A DNA stretch of 64,000 bases, taken from assembly GCF_008831285.2 (NCBI RefSeq), contig NC_045138.2, forward strand, positions 37,067,115-37,131,114. Reading direction: 5' to 3'. The stretch is from Nymphaea colorata. Lineage: Eukaryota > Streptophyta > Magnoliopsida > Nymphaeales > Nymphaeaceae. This document shows, piece by piece, positions 46,158-58,153 of this stretch. The notes beneath the pieces are model-generated. The model worked only from the letters and a program-made list of their open reading frames with translations. It was not told where the DNA came from and did not search any database. The translations under genes and the position numbers were made by a program. Within the stretch, counting starts at the first letter, position 1; each line of letters opens with the position of its first letter.

Positions 46158-48282
46158 TCACACCTGCACCAACAATGCTCCAAGCAGAAGAGCCCATGGA
46201 ACCATTAACATGAAGGAAGCTGCATCAACAGCAGATTCTTGTGTCATCACCAGAACAGAATACAAGAGTTAAGGCAGTTGTGTGTTGTGAGTCTTGTGAC
46301 CATATTTACAAAAACCCTGAAACAAGGGCAACGTCCAAGTGCTAGATGCACCCAGCTGAACAAATTGGTTGAATCAATTTCAACTTTTAGGAAATAACTT
46401 ATTCCAGAGTTGTCAAAGAACCAAACAGCAGTGCAAGTTCTGAACACAAAGATAGTAAAAATAAACTTTGGTTGGAAAGTCCTCTCTGTGTATGTGTATG
46501 TGTATGTGAGAGTGTGTGTGAGAGAGAGAGGGAGAGAAAGAGAGCATACATGAAGCAGGAGATGGCGATGGGGAGGAAATCAACGGCAAGACCCGATTGG
46601 CATCACCTGGACTGGCTACAGGAGAACTTTCAACACTTTTGCTTGGAGCTGCAGTTATACTTGGAGGATGAACATGAGCAAAATAGACTGCTCGCAAAGG
46701 TGGTGCTGCAGGAAATCTGACTGATGATGCAGGACGGTCCCCTTTTGGCTGCACTGATGCAGAAGGAGAAGTAACAGGGGCAACATGGGCATTTCTTTTA
46801 TGACCCAAGGAAGATCCAGTATGGCATTGGGATGGAGGCAATGCATAGCGGTGGTGATGAGGAGAAACATAATTAGTTGCAGGGCGAGGAGAAGGTGCAG
46901 AAGCTGGAGCTACATGAAAATTATGATGGTGGTGATGGTGCCCGTGGTGGTGGTGGTGGTGATGGTTTTGGTGAGGAGCAGGAGCTGGACTTGGCGAGCC
47001 ATCACCACCAAGTGAATATGGAAGAGAAGATGATAATCTGACCTCCTTCACTTTACCAAAGACCCTGTGATTCAGACCAAGGTTTCTTTCTGGCGAATCA
47101 GTTATGGTTTGGGCCAACTGCTTCACCCTTGGTGCAGCAAGTGGAAGTCCAACTTCTGCAAAAATTGATGCCTGAACTATAACTGGAGGGGACAATGTAG
47201 AACCTTTTAAATTTGTCAATTTCACATACAAAGCCTGCAATTGAAAGACAGCTTTAATCAATGTATATTATCAACATTATCAGATAGAATGCATCAGAGA
47301 AAAGAACATAAATAAATGTCGACGCCAATGATTAACTTGAATCTTCAAAAAGTGTTAGGTGAAAAGATGAGGAAAACCTCATGCTGCCTGAGATGCAAGC
47401 CCAACTTAAGCTGGTTCTTCAACTCATCAAGATTATCTTGGATTTGGTATATGGGATAATTCAATGTGAAGTTAAAACGAACTTGAACTTTCTGGAGAAG
47501 GAACACATGTTGGTCTGGAGTAATAGTTATTCCCCCAGGGAATTTCAACACCTCAAAAGACGAAGGAACCCCAAACATGCTTGGAGTCAGCTGCAGATTT
47601 GACTGCTGTATAACCAAAGATACCAAAGAGGACCTCAGTATACTCAACCCAGCAGAAGAAATAGGTGAGTCTTCAGCATATGGGAGAACACCAAACACAA
47701 CATTTGTCCAGTTTGATCGAGAATGGGAGTGCAGTGATATAATAACCACCTGTTCATATTACAACGTCAGCCATAGCAGCTTGGAACTGATCAAATAACT
47801 AGACATGGAAGGAATGCAAACAAAAACCAAACCGTGGTGTTCGGAACTCCAATTTCTCCAAGTATATCATATTCAAGCTTTAGAATCGTAGATTTCGCAC
47901 GCAGGAACGACACAGGCCCTTGCAGTTTGAAACTTGCTTCAATTTGAGCTGCAGAAAAACTTCTCTCAGATCAAAAACTTCCAAAATATTTGGGTAGAGA
48001 ATTAGACAGAACCTTGTAAAGGCAAATAATAACAAACAAGCGCACAATATGTTAATCAGTAAGTTCCTATCATTCTGTACTATGTCATACGGACTCTTCA
48101 AAAAAGGGGCCGCACCCGTGTCGACACGACGCTGGTGCTGGTGCTGCTCCGACACGCACCCCAACTGCATCCTTTCTTATGCAAGTTCAAAATATTTTCC
48201 TTTTTTTTTCTTCTCCCTGTCCCTTTCTTTCTTTATGTATAGTAATAAAAGTGAAAAGACAGATTAAGCTAAGAAACAAGCT

Positions 48283-48343
<61 letters not shown>

Positions 48344-50137
48344 ACCTCGCTGCACCCTTGCACAGAAATTTTTTGGGATACGTCACACCGGCACCCACAT
48401 CCGCACCCGGCACTCATGTGACATAGATTCTGTATGTATACACTCAGAGGCCCAGTTAACCTCATATTGCTTGGTGTAGTTACTAAAAAAGAAGACCAGG
48501 AATGTACTAAAAGAAATTCTAAATGAAACCAAGAAAACTGGAGGTTTCACTTTTTCTCATATATCTTTGTTGATGCTGCTTCCAGTTCTAGAATCAAGGA
48601 CAAACAGTTCTTCTAGGAAATTATGGAACCAAGTCATTATCAAACTTTAACAACATAACCACCAATAACACACATGAAAGAATTATACAATCCACAGATT
48701 CCATCATCACTTTTCAGATAATCATCGACTGTTGCTTGTGTACACAACTTTTGAGCCTCATAATGCAAGAATATATTAACCTTATGTATAATTATTTTAT
48801 TTAATCTATTATAGAAACTAATGGAACTAAGCGTAAATCACATCTACAGTGACGCCACATTACTTGTCAAAGCAGCACCCCAGCATGGATGATGAAATGG
48901 AAGAGAACAAAGAGTTCTCGGCCTCTGGCCAAAGAAAAAATTATGAAAAATAGATAAAGTTCCAACACACACAAAGAAACAGCAGCTCAAAAAAAACATG
49001 AAAGGAAAACTGTCCAAGAAAAGGATAACGCAGGGCACAATAAAATGAAAAGGTGAAAAATTGGTAAAACAGTCCAAGAATGTGATAACAGAATTAAGTT
49101 GATATATTACATGACTAACAACAAGTGAACAACACACGACCAACTTGAAACGAACTGAAGTAAAGTTCATTCCTCAAGACCATAAAATAGTTAAAACATG
49201 GATGCTTCATATCTTACAACATCCTAGGTTATACAGATGAAATAATAAAGAATCTACTTGATAAATAAACATAGGATATTAAAAAGCCCATGCTCTTAAT
49301 GAAAATATGCATATAAAAAGTAGAGGATGCAGCAGCTACCTATGTAAAGGTGGCTTCTAACATCAAGATAAAAGAACTTAAGTGATTTATTAACAACGTG
49401 CAACGATTGTTACTTATCAACATGGTTACTTGAACGTTGGAACGCAAAATATCAGACAAAGAATCGTACATTAGGACTGTTCATCTAATCACTATAACAG
49501 ACATAACTTGCCACACAAGAATGTAGATGTGCAAAATGACATCTTACTCAAGATATATCAATCTACTGGATAATTAGGAGTTAGGACAGATATTTAGTTC
49601 TACAAAACAAAAAGATACTCCAACCCAGGGCCAGAGGTACAAAAAGAGTGGTACACTGAACTTTCATATAGACGATATCAGTGAAAAGAACCGAAACAAA
49701 ATTTACAGCATCTGAGAGTTTCAAAGCTAGTTTATGTTCTCACTTATCTCACTTTCAAAGATCAATTCCATTCGACATGATGGAAATTCTATAATTCTGT
49801 TCACAATATCATAATTAAATGTTTAGATTTGTCATTAAAAATGAGCAGCTCTTTTTCCTTTTCCTGTTTTTCAGCTTCTCTCTGGCAGACCAAGTGTAGC
49901 TTACAGCATCACCAGTTAGAGAAGTAAACCATGATAAACATATAAGTCTCAGCAGTCTAGCAACCACTGGTCCACTGTAAAACTCAAAAAGTAAGCACTA
50001 ATCAATTCTGAAGTTCGTCTATAAAATGCACCCGCGTCATGTTCAAAAATCCATTCTGCTGTTTCTGCTTTCTCAAACAAACGTATATTTTTCAAGATCA
50101 ATCCAAGCCAGCACTTGCAAAAGAAGACCGGGTAGGA

Positions 50138-50189
<52 letters not shown>

Positions 50190-51340
50190 TTATTTATTTA
50201 TTTATTTATTTATTTATGAAAAGACGCTTGAACTACGAAACCCATATAACAAGCAATAGAACGAACAAAGAAATTTGATATTGAGTAGATGAACCATACT
50301 GTAAAAGTCATCAACCAACAGTAAATTTGGAAATATGAAAAGGAGAGGACATCAATATCATCAAATGGAGAAAACCAGACCCAGTTCAGCTGCCGGAATA
50401 AAAAGAAAATAAGAAAAAAGGGAACAGCAACCGCAGCCCTTAAAGCACGAAGGATACGTAGATATTACAAAATCCCAGTCCAATACCGTGGAAAATCGGG
50501 AGGATGAGGAAGTGAGAAAGGAAAACTGGCGCTCCACATCAACTTCTTGATTCAACAGTTCGGAGTTCGATGGGGAAAAGGAGAAAATTGTCCCCATTTC
50601 AGGGGCCCGGAAAGGAAAAAGAACAAGAGTAAAACAAAGACCATGAAGCAGAAAACTTAACATACATGATACAGGAGAATAACAACATCACAAGGAGAAC
50701 CTTAAATTCCATGTACACATCGAATTACTGCGACTAAGGTTAAGACAACAGACTTCCAAGACCCCATAAACTCAAAGAAAAGGTGCTCGGAAAATGCATC
50801 CAAGTAGATGAACCTACGTTTCAAAACCAACCCCTGAACGGAAATAAGAAAAGGGAAAGGAGAAAACCAAAACTTGTTGGAAATTAAAGAAACCAAGAAA
50901 ATCAACAATGCAGATGACTCCAGATTCCAATTCACCAAATGCAAACCCTCAAATCAAACTCTTCAACCTCCGGAAGCAGAGATCCCAACCCATGCCCCTC
51001 CAAATCACCACACAACACTTATAAACCCTTCCTCCTCCCAAATGCAGCTCATAAGCCAGCAAAAATAGAAACCAAAGCACACGATCTTACCTCCGGAACG
51101 CCATAGTACCAGATCCTCACGATCAGCCCCCCGGATGTAAGACAGCAACCAGAAGACCGAGGAGACGATGACGGCGAGACTGAAGATGACGGAAAAAAAG
51201 CACTTGAGACTGAGAAACCGGCAGATTGCCCTGGATCTACAGCCGCGGCCTCTGCGAGGATCGGTGGAACTCGAATCGGCTGCCGACAACGACGACGAAG
51301 ACGACGTCACGGGAACCCCTTCCTCGTCGAGCTTCCCCAT
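46158..51340 (-). CDS. Membrane-anchored Pro/His-rich protein, DUF7036-like
   Basis: Plant protein of the type annotated 'hydroxyproline-rich glycoprotein family'; no biochemical role is known to me. Five exons (minus): 51340-51091, 47948-47833, 47749-47378, 47234-46550, 46219-46158; all joins keep frame, giving 494 codons. Residues 1-45 are Ser- and Arg-rich; one strong membrane helix spans about 47-67 (FFSVIFSLAVIVSSVFWLL). Two similar beta-rich modules follow (about 85-180 with ASFKLQGPVSFL, and about 185-275 with ITPDQHVFLLQKVQVRFNFTL). Then comes a Ser/Pro-rich region with a block of 13 His broken by one Gly (about 337-350), and a C-terminal hydrophobic end (SFMLMVPWALLLGALLVQV). The hydrophobic end could be a second helix or a GPI-type signal. 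The 3.1-kb first intron could hide a small extra exon, though none is needed. A 5' ATG with a Ser/Thr-rich context supports the start. Confidence 0.82.
46917..46962. repeat. Trinucleotide-like His-codon repeat
   Basis: A (GGT/GAT/GTG)n-like tract on the plus strand encodes the poly-His block of the minus-strand gene. Such tracts change length by slippage, so the His number may vary between individuals. Confidence 0.85.
48284..48341. repeat. (AT)n microsatellite in intron 1 of the DUF7036-like gene
   Basis: About 28 uninterrupted TA units within the intron between 51090 and 47949. Confidence 0.96.
50146..50217. repeat. (AT)n passing into (TTTA)n
   Basis: An AT run is followed by ATTT units and then seven TTTA units. 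It lies in the same long first intron of the minus-strand gene. Confidence 0.95.
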
Positions 51341-53521
51341 GGCAGCGCATCCTCCGGGCCAAAATCACCTTCCCCGGAGTCTCAGCTCCCACTAAAAAGT
51401 GCTGCGGAGGCGGAGCGGTGGCGGAACGGCTTTCCGGCAGACGGCGTCTCGCTGGGGCATCGGCCGTGTTAGGGCAAAGGCGCTCCCTGCGTCGGCTGCT
51501 TCCACTCTAAAGCGCCCATTTTTTTAAAAAAGGAGAGAAAAAAGATGAAGAAATTAAGCGCTCTTTATTGGAAGAGAGGACGAGCTCACTTCACCCTGTG
51601 TGCTGTACACTCAATTTTTTTTCCTTTTCTTCAAAAAAACCAATATATTTTAAATGAAAGAGAACGAAAACCAAAAGGAGGAAGGATTCCGGATCCCTGA
51701 AATGACCTAATTGCCACTGTCTTCTGGCTCCATGGACAAACACAGGCCTCCCAAACGAATCTCCTAGCTTTTGTTTTTTGGAGGAACAGAATATTACGCT
51801 GAACTTTGGCCTTTTTATTCGTACAAATGACCAACTCGTCCCCCAATACTGGGGTATGGATCTGGACTTACATCCTTTGGACCCGATTTTTAATGTGATC
51901 TGCGGTTCCATATTATCGGATCCTGAATCAAGTGGTAATGTGCCCTTTCACATGCATACCAGAAAATCTCGACCCAATCAAGAGGCTGAATGTGAATATT
52001 TAAATGTTATTTGTAGACATGATAATATTTTGAAAAGTACAATTGCCAATTATATAGCACTCATATGATTAGTTAATTATGAGTTCAAACATCACTGTAA
52101 CTTTTATGGATCCACGTTTGGATTTAAAGACCCTTTACTTTAATACATGGATATGGATCTACATTTTGGTTCTATCCTACACAAATCAGATGCGCACATG
52201 AAAGGGTCAACAGCTTTTACCATAAGTTTTGCTATCAAGATCCGGGACCCGAAAGAGAGGACACGTTAGTACTTAAAGGTGGATCTTATATTGAGTGACG
52301 AAAGTAGCCCTTGCGTTTTTGGTGACGTCCAGCTAGGCGCAAAACAGTCTTATCACCTGTGCCTTTATTTTAAGTTTTCAACTGTAGCGTAGAATGTAAA
52401 TTAAGTTTATTCTGTGACAAATGACATTACTACCCTCAGCCGGAGACACGTAGACGGTATAATCCAAGCGAGCTTCCCGCGTGCTTTCGGTTAAAATTTG
52501 GAACCTTTAGCCGAAAAGTCAAAGGGCAAGGCCAGTTGGTTTCAAATTTCGAGTATATTTTCGTCCACGAGTAGAGAGGGGCACGCCTTTCTTATCCCCG
52601 TCCCAGTAAATTTCGCCTTCCTATATTTCCGGTAAGCTGACAAAAAAAAATTATTAATTTCCATTTTATACCCTCAGTAGTAGAAGTGCTTGCTCTTCGA
52701 ACGGGGACCATTTGGTGAATGTTGCAAAAGACGCGTCCATTTTCGGTGGGTAATGATTCGCGCGAAGACTTGCTAAGGCAGAAAAGGTCGCGCGGTGAAA
52801 GGGACGCTAACCAACGATCCTTCCTTCGAAAGCACCAACGGTTACTTTTCCTTACCCGCCGCGCGTCACCAAAATCCATGGTCAAGTTCGTGAACTCGGG
52901 ATTTTGTGCCGGCCAGGAGCTGAATTTCACGATTCTCGACGCTCGTTCCGCGGCAAAATCACGGAAGTTCGTGATATTGTTTGTGGTTTGGGTGACGGGT
53001 TTTAGTGGTTGGCGCCGATCGTTCGTGAACTCAAACGCGCTCGCTATGGCAAATGCGATTAAGTTCGTGAATTTGGTTCGGAACGAAATGGATACCGAAC
53101 TTTCTAAACGATGAAGTTTGGTTGAATGGCCGACGGCGTTCCGTTCCTGGCAATTTCACCGCTGGGGTTAATTTTGTCTGAGAGAACCGAGGGCGTGGTT
53201 AGTTCCGGCATCGGAATTTTATGGTCACAAGTGAATTTATCGTATTTGTTTATTTGTGTTTTATGAGGGAGGGGATGGGTCCCGCATGCATTATAAAGAT
53301 TCACATGCTGCTTCCGCCCCAGTATTGAAACGGCCCGTGAATTCTTTAAGAAGGAGAGGTGGCCGGATGTTCCCAGTGGAAAGTGGGTGAACGGAAGAAT
53401 CAGATAATATTTGCATTTTTTATAATGCGTACAAGTGTTTAAATGTCATCATTTGAATCAATTTTTGGTAGGACAAATATAGATCCAACAACTTTAATGA
53501 TGCATTCTAACTATCTCTTTA

Positions 53522-53557
<36 letters not shown>

Positions 53558-55962
53558 ATAATATGTGTGTATTTATGTGATAAACTACACTGTGCACTTG
53601 CAGGCAATTTAAACGATATTATGTGCAAAGGTGCTTTAAACCCACAAATCAAAGTTTGTGTTTTTTGTTTAAACAATGTTTAACAATAAAAGTTTTGACC
53701 ATAAAAATTATCAAAATTTAAAGTTATTGTCCATGTGTCAATAACATTTACGCCTCATAAAAAATTTGGCTAGTCCAACCAGGGATTGGAGAAATGTCTC
53801 TCGTTCGATTCTTGTAAGCATCAACACCCAGCACAAGGTTAAGTTACTTTTGATGTGTAATTAAACCTTCACATATACATACATCACTTATGCACCTTAT
53901 AAAAAACATATATGATGGATGTTATTGCAAGCCTAAGCATGCGCTTTTCATAAACGGTACACGTTTCCCACTGGGGTCATTTGGAGGGTTTTGCCCTTCT
54001 GTTTTTATTTTTTGTAAAGCACTTTACTGAGTCCTATCTGGACCCAACTTATGCAACTTCCAATATTAATTTAACACCTTCACGATGAACCCTTCTACGG
54101 CATGATGACACTTCAATTATCAGCGATAGTGAAGAATCAATGCTCGCAATTTATGAAAGTGGGGTTGAATTAAATATCTCATAAAGAACCACGTCCCAGT
54201 CAACTTTATCATGTGAATTTAGTAAATGGATCGTATTAAATTGTGCCTCAAAAGCTACTCATCTCATGCGTTTGAAAAAGAAGAGTAGATTATTGTTTAG
54301 ATAAAACGGTAATTAACTGGACCCCCTCTATGTGAATAGAAGAAGCAGGATTTGGTTTGTTAAGTCGTCGGTTTAAATTTGAGCTGTTGTCTCTTTGCAG
54401 GCAACGATAAGCAAGCACCTCCACATTTCAAACTGTGTTGAAAATTGATTCTTTGTTAATTAAAAAACCATGTAACTTTATTTATGTCAAATCAACTGTT
54501 GAATTGTTGAACGTTAACCTATGGTAGAGCCAGGGAAAAGCTTGGCGAAACAGCGGCGGATTCTCCGTCGGTGGTTAAAGGTGCGGTCTATATGGCTGGA
54601 TTGGATCTGGCCTTATTGTCATTTGCAACCTGTATGGTTTTTTTTTTTTTTTTTTTTTTTTTTCACGAGTGGTTCATTCCATCTTCCTTCAAAGAGGCCA
54701 TTGCCTCTTTATGTGTCTGTACTTTATAGGTTTTCACAGTACATGTTTAAAGACATTTTACGGTTCATAGGTAAAGCACATTGGGACATGACAGTGACTA
54801 CTTCAATAGTGGAACCTGAATCCTTAAAGGAGCCAGACTACCATGCCATCCAGTACAGTACCACCTTGCCGCCCATATGATTTATAGAGGGCATTCCGTA
54901 ATGCGAATATTTTTTCTAAAACATGATATACTAATGGAACACTATGGTTGTGTTTCTCTATTGTAGATGGTAAATCTGTAGTGATATGAGATCCCCAATG
55001 ATTTTAAATTAATTGATTTAAAGTAGACTTGCTTCTTATATGACCTTAAATGTATGTTTTGTATTAATATATCATGGATTTGAGATCTATGTTGTTGATA
55101 TCTGCTGTTTCTTTAAAATGAGGACCTTCCATAGCACAACTTTTAGAGCAACATTGGATTTCACGTCCGAGACTATCAAACATGGCCTATGTTCTAAACA
55201 ATGCAGTTTTTTTTTTTGTTACCAAATACCCTCACATGGCAGTTGTCCAAATGTAGCTCTGCCACTAGCTTTGAACAAAAATAGAGCTAGGGGGTTGGCA
55301 GGGGCCATGCCTCTTCCCCTCACTTTTTGAGCATTTAAAAATTATATATTGAAATTTAAAAAATGAAAGTTTGGCCTATGTATAACTTTTGAAAATAGGT
55401 GTTGACCCATGTGAAAATTTTCAAAAATTATATATAGTTTGTTGCATGATCATTCGGCCCCCAAGGGCAAAATCCTAGCTCCGCCCTTGGTTTTGACCCC
55501 TACAAATGACATGAAAATATGCTCAACCTTAGGATATGCTTAGTTTAAAAACATGTAATTGATATTTTCTTTTTAATAGAAAATAGTTTTATGTCACGTA
55601 TTTGAAACAAACCATAAGAAAGACTGCTACTGGTTGTACATTAATTAATGTGACTGCATGTTAAGATGGTATCTGAAAACTAGTTATGATCGCGAAATGT
55701 ATTCGTATTGAAGACGTCGGAATCGTTTATATCGTCAACTCAACTTAAGTTGGACGTCATGAGGTTTTCTCTTATTGAATCAGCAGAAGTTAAATACGTT
55801 TTTAACGGTTTCAAACAGTTAACTACGTGATTTATTCGGCCAAATCTTTGTCAGTGCGTGTTAAAAAATTTCCCCTATTGTTGCAGCTCTCATGTCATTG
55901 AAATGAGATTGGCGATCCATCGGTAGTTGATTGACACGCTTGGTGTGTTATTTATTTGACCT
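51341..55962. other. Spacer and promoter side of the DUF7036-like gene
   Basis: Starts with the upstream region of the minus-strand gene. A frame of 131 codons (52719-53114, plus) is open but repeats VKFVNS-like text from a recurring DNA motif and has no recognisable domain. A poly-T run (about 54638-54663) and an (AT)n run (53524-53552) are present. The 54.5-55.5 kb part looks like degraded repetitive DNA. Confidence 0.45.
52884..53071. repeat. Cluster of GTTCGTGA motifs
   Basis: GTTCGTGA, usually as AAGTTCGTGAA, appears four times in less than 200 bases (about 52886, 52967, 53021 and 53063) in the same orientation with irregular spacing. The intervening DNA is not otherwise repeated. Confidence 0.75.
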
Positions 55963-56380
55963 TAAGAGCTTGTTTGGTAGGAGGGAAATAGAGGGATTGA
56001 GCAATCTCTTATTTGTTTGGTTTGCTAAATTAGAAGGGAGAGAAATGTACAAAATGTGTTTGGTTGCAAGGGGAGGGAAACGAAAAGAAATGAAAGGGAG
56101 GGACTGTTTAGTGTAAATCTATTCAATACCAAATCAAACGGATTGGGAGGGAAATAAAAGAAATGTAAGTAGAAGAGTTTTTTATTTTCATACTATCCAT
56201 CCTTTCTAAATCCATGTGTTATTTAGTATTTTTTTTCTATTCATTTCCAATCCCTTTATATCCAAACAAACTTTTTAATCACTCTTTCCATTCATTTCCA
56301 TTTCATTCATTTCCCTTCCCTTTCCTTCCCATTCCCTCCCTTTCCATCCCTTCATTTCCCTCTAACCAAACAAAGCTTAA
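55963..56380. mobile_element. Tourist-like MITE candidate (about 412 bp)
   Basis: Ends form imperfect terminal inverted repeats: AGAGCTTGTTTGGTAGGAGG on the left and, at the right end, the complement of CCTCTAACCAAACAAAGCT. The ends are flanked on both sides by TTA/TAA, the 3-bp target duplication of PIF/Harbinger elements. Long subterminal purine-rich (left) and pyrimidine-rich (right) arms continue the inverted symmetry. No transposase frame is present, so it would be non-autonomous. Confidence 0.75.
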
Positions 56381-57913
56381 ATGGCTCGAGTTTAGTGGTC
56401 GAATCTCGTGTTTTAAAAGCCCTTCTCACATTTTTTTCATTTGCAAGGAGGCAATTGTTGGAATGAAATGCATTTTTTCTTTGTATAAATATTAGTTTAA
56501 ATTTTCATGAAAAAAAAAACTCAAGAGAAAAATGAAAAAAATAACTTATATATATATATATATATGTGTGTGTGAGAGAGGGAGAGAAATAGAACAAATT
56601 CAAATATGCCCACTGCTAGAATCTGCCGAATGATAAAAAATTAAAATCTGTAATTGAAAATATACACCAAGGATGGTCACAAAAAATATTGAGATATGCT
56701 TTTGTTTCAACTATTTTCTTGCAAGACATTTAATTTTTACCCAAGCGGATCTAAATCATACGAGACTATGACTATGAGTAGATCTGGCCGTCTGGGCATT
56801 GGCCCATCCCAGCTCGGCTTGGCCTGGCTGATACCCGAAACTCAAGTCTAAATCCGATACACAAAACCCGAGTCTAGATTATGTATAATAAAAAATAAAT
56901 ATAAAATAAAGATTTGAATATAAAATATTATATTTTTAATAAAATATTTTTATTTATTTATTATCAAACTAAATCAGTCCCGTCGAGCTCACCGAACCAG
57001 GTCCATACATTATTGAATCGGGTATTGGGTACCCGGTACTTGGCCAGGTCTGACTATGAATGGACTTAATACATACTGTTTTACCACTGATTATATATAT
57101 ATATATATATAAAGTGTGTATTTGTTACTGCCCGTTACTTGGTTACTGTTTTTTAACAATAAAATGCTCATTTTTCGATGTTGTTTAACGACATAAAAAA
57201 AAAAAAATGGTGGGTATGATATAGCATGGATCATGGACGAATCTAAGTCCGGTATTTCCAGAAAACGGCTCCATCGAATGTAGGCCTGTTATTTGAATAA
57301 GCCGTATTCGCTAGTTTTTTTTTTGAAAGTAAATAGTAGTCGAAATTCTAAAAAAGGTGCATTTTTTTATAGCTTTTAAGCTTATAAAAAGGATACTCTT
57401 TTAAGCGCATGGACAATTAATTTTCACAAAAAAAAATAAAAACCATACCAAAGGATAGATATTTGACTTTTTTATTCCTTCACCGTTATGGTTGTGAATC
57501 TCCCCAAGAAAGTTATTTATAATATTATTGTCTTAAAAAACTAAAAGAGATATTTTTTTGGTCCTTCAGTCAACGACATGATAGTTGAAAACAATGAAGG
57601 GAAAAATATCGACAAAACTTTTAGTAATGCATCCTATTACATTATTAAATCGTCTGATTTACATTGTTGTTTTGGATATTTATTAATTTCTTATATTTAA
57701 ATAAATAAGTTAAAATCGAATAAAATAGTTTGTTTTTAAATTGATACAAATAAAAATGTTTTAACGAGTTAGACACGACTCTTACCAATTTTAATAAATT
57801 TAACGAGTTTAAAATAAATCACCTGACTCGTGCCTCTAGAATCGCTGGTTGGTCCGACTCGTTCGCCTTCGTGTTGAAACGCGCGCTTTGTTGCAGCCTT
57901 TTACGAGCCTCTG
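56381..57913. other. Spacer upstream of SPT6
   Basis: AT-rich, with short (AT)n runs near 56549-56566 and 57092-57111 and a (GT)/(GA) tail at 56567-56588. No exon can be supported on either strand. Confidence 0.5.
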
Positions 57914-57920
57914 TATAAAA
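57914..57920 (+). promoter_or_regulatory. Possible TATA box of SPT6
   Basis: TATAAAA in a locally less AT-rich setting, about 235 bases before the SPT6 ATG and followed by a pyrimidine-rich leader (57990-58080). The spacing fits a transcription start near 57945, but this is only pattern-based. Confidence 0.45.
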
Positions 57921-58153
57921 AACCGGTTCTCAGAAACTATTTTGTCTTCAGTTCTTTTGTTTTAATTGTCGGAAAAATCGTAAAAGAGAGCGAACTCTTC
58001 GCTCCTCTCCATTTCTCTCTCTAGGGTTGCACTTCCTTCGCTCTTCCTTGATTCTTTCTCCCGCTCTCTCCCTCCCCCCACTCTAGGCTTTCGGGTGCTC
58101 CGGTTTTCTTTTCTTCGGATTGTTGCTGGTTCGCTTCTTCCGTGGTTCGGAGA

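Noticed and set aside
50026-50278. Two overlapping frames rich in Ile/Tyr
   Set aside because: They run through the (AT)n(TTTA)n repeat in the intron of the minus-strand gene.
52719-53114. 131-codon open frame
   Set aside because: No domain is recognisable, and part of the frame arises from the recurring GTTCGTGA motif; kept only as a motif cluster.
53770-53830. tRNA-like string (GTTCGATTC)
   Set aside because: The T-loop-like string lacks a matching acceptor stem, D-arm and anticodon arm.
54521-54880. 119-codon frame near a poly-T run
   Set aside because: It passes through a T24 homopolymer coding poly-Phe and shows no known motif; probably degraded repeat sequence.
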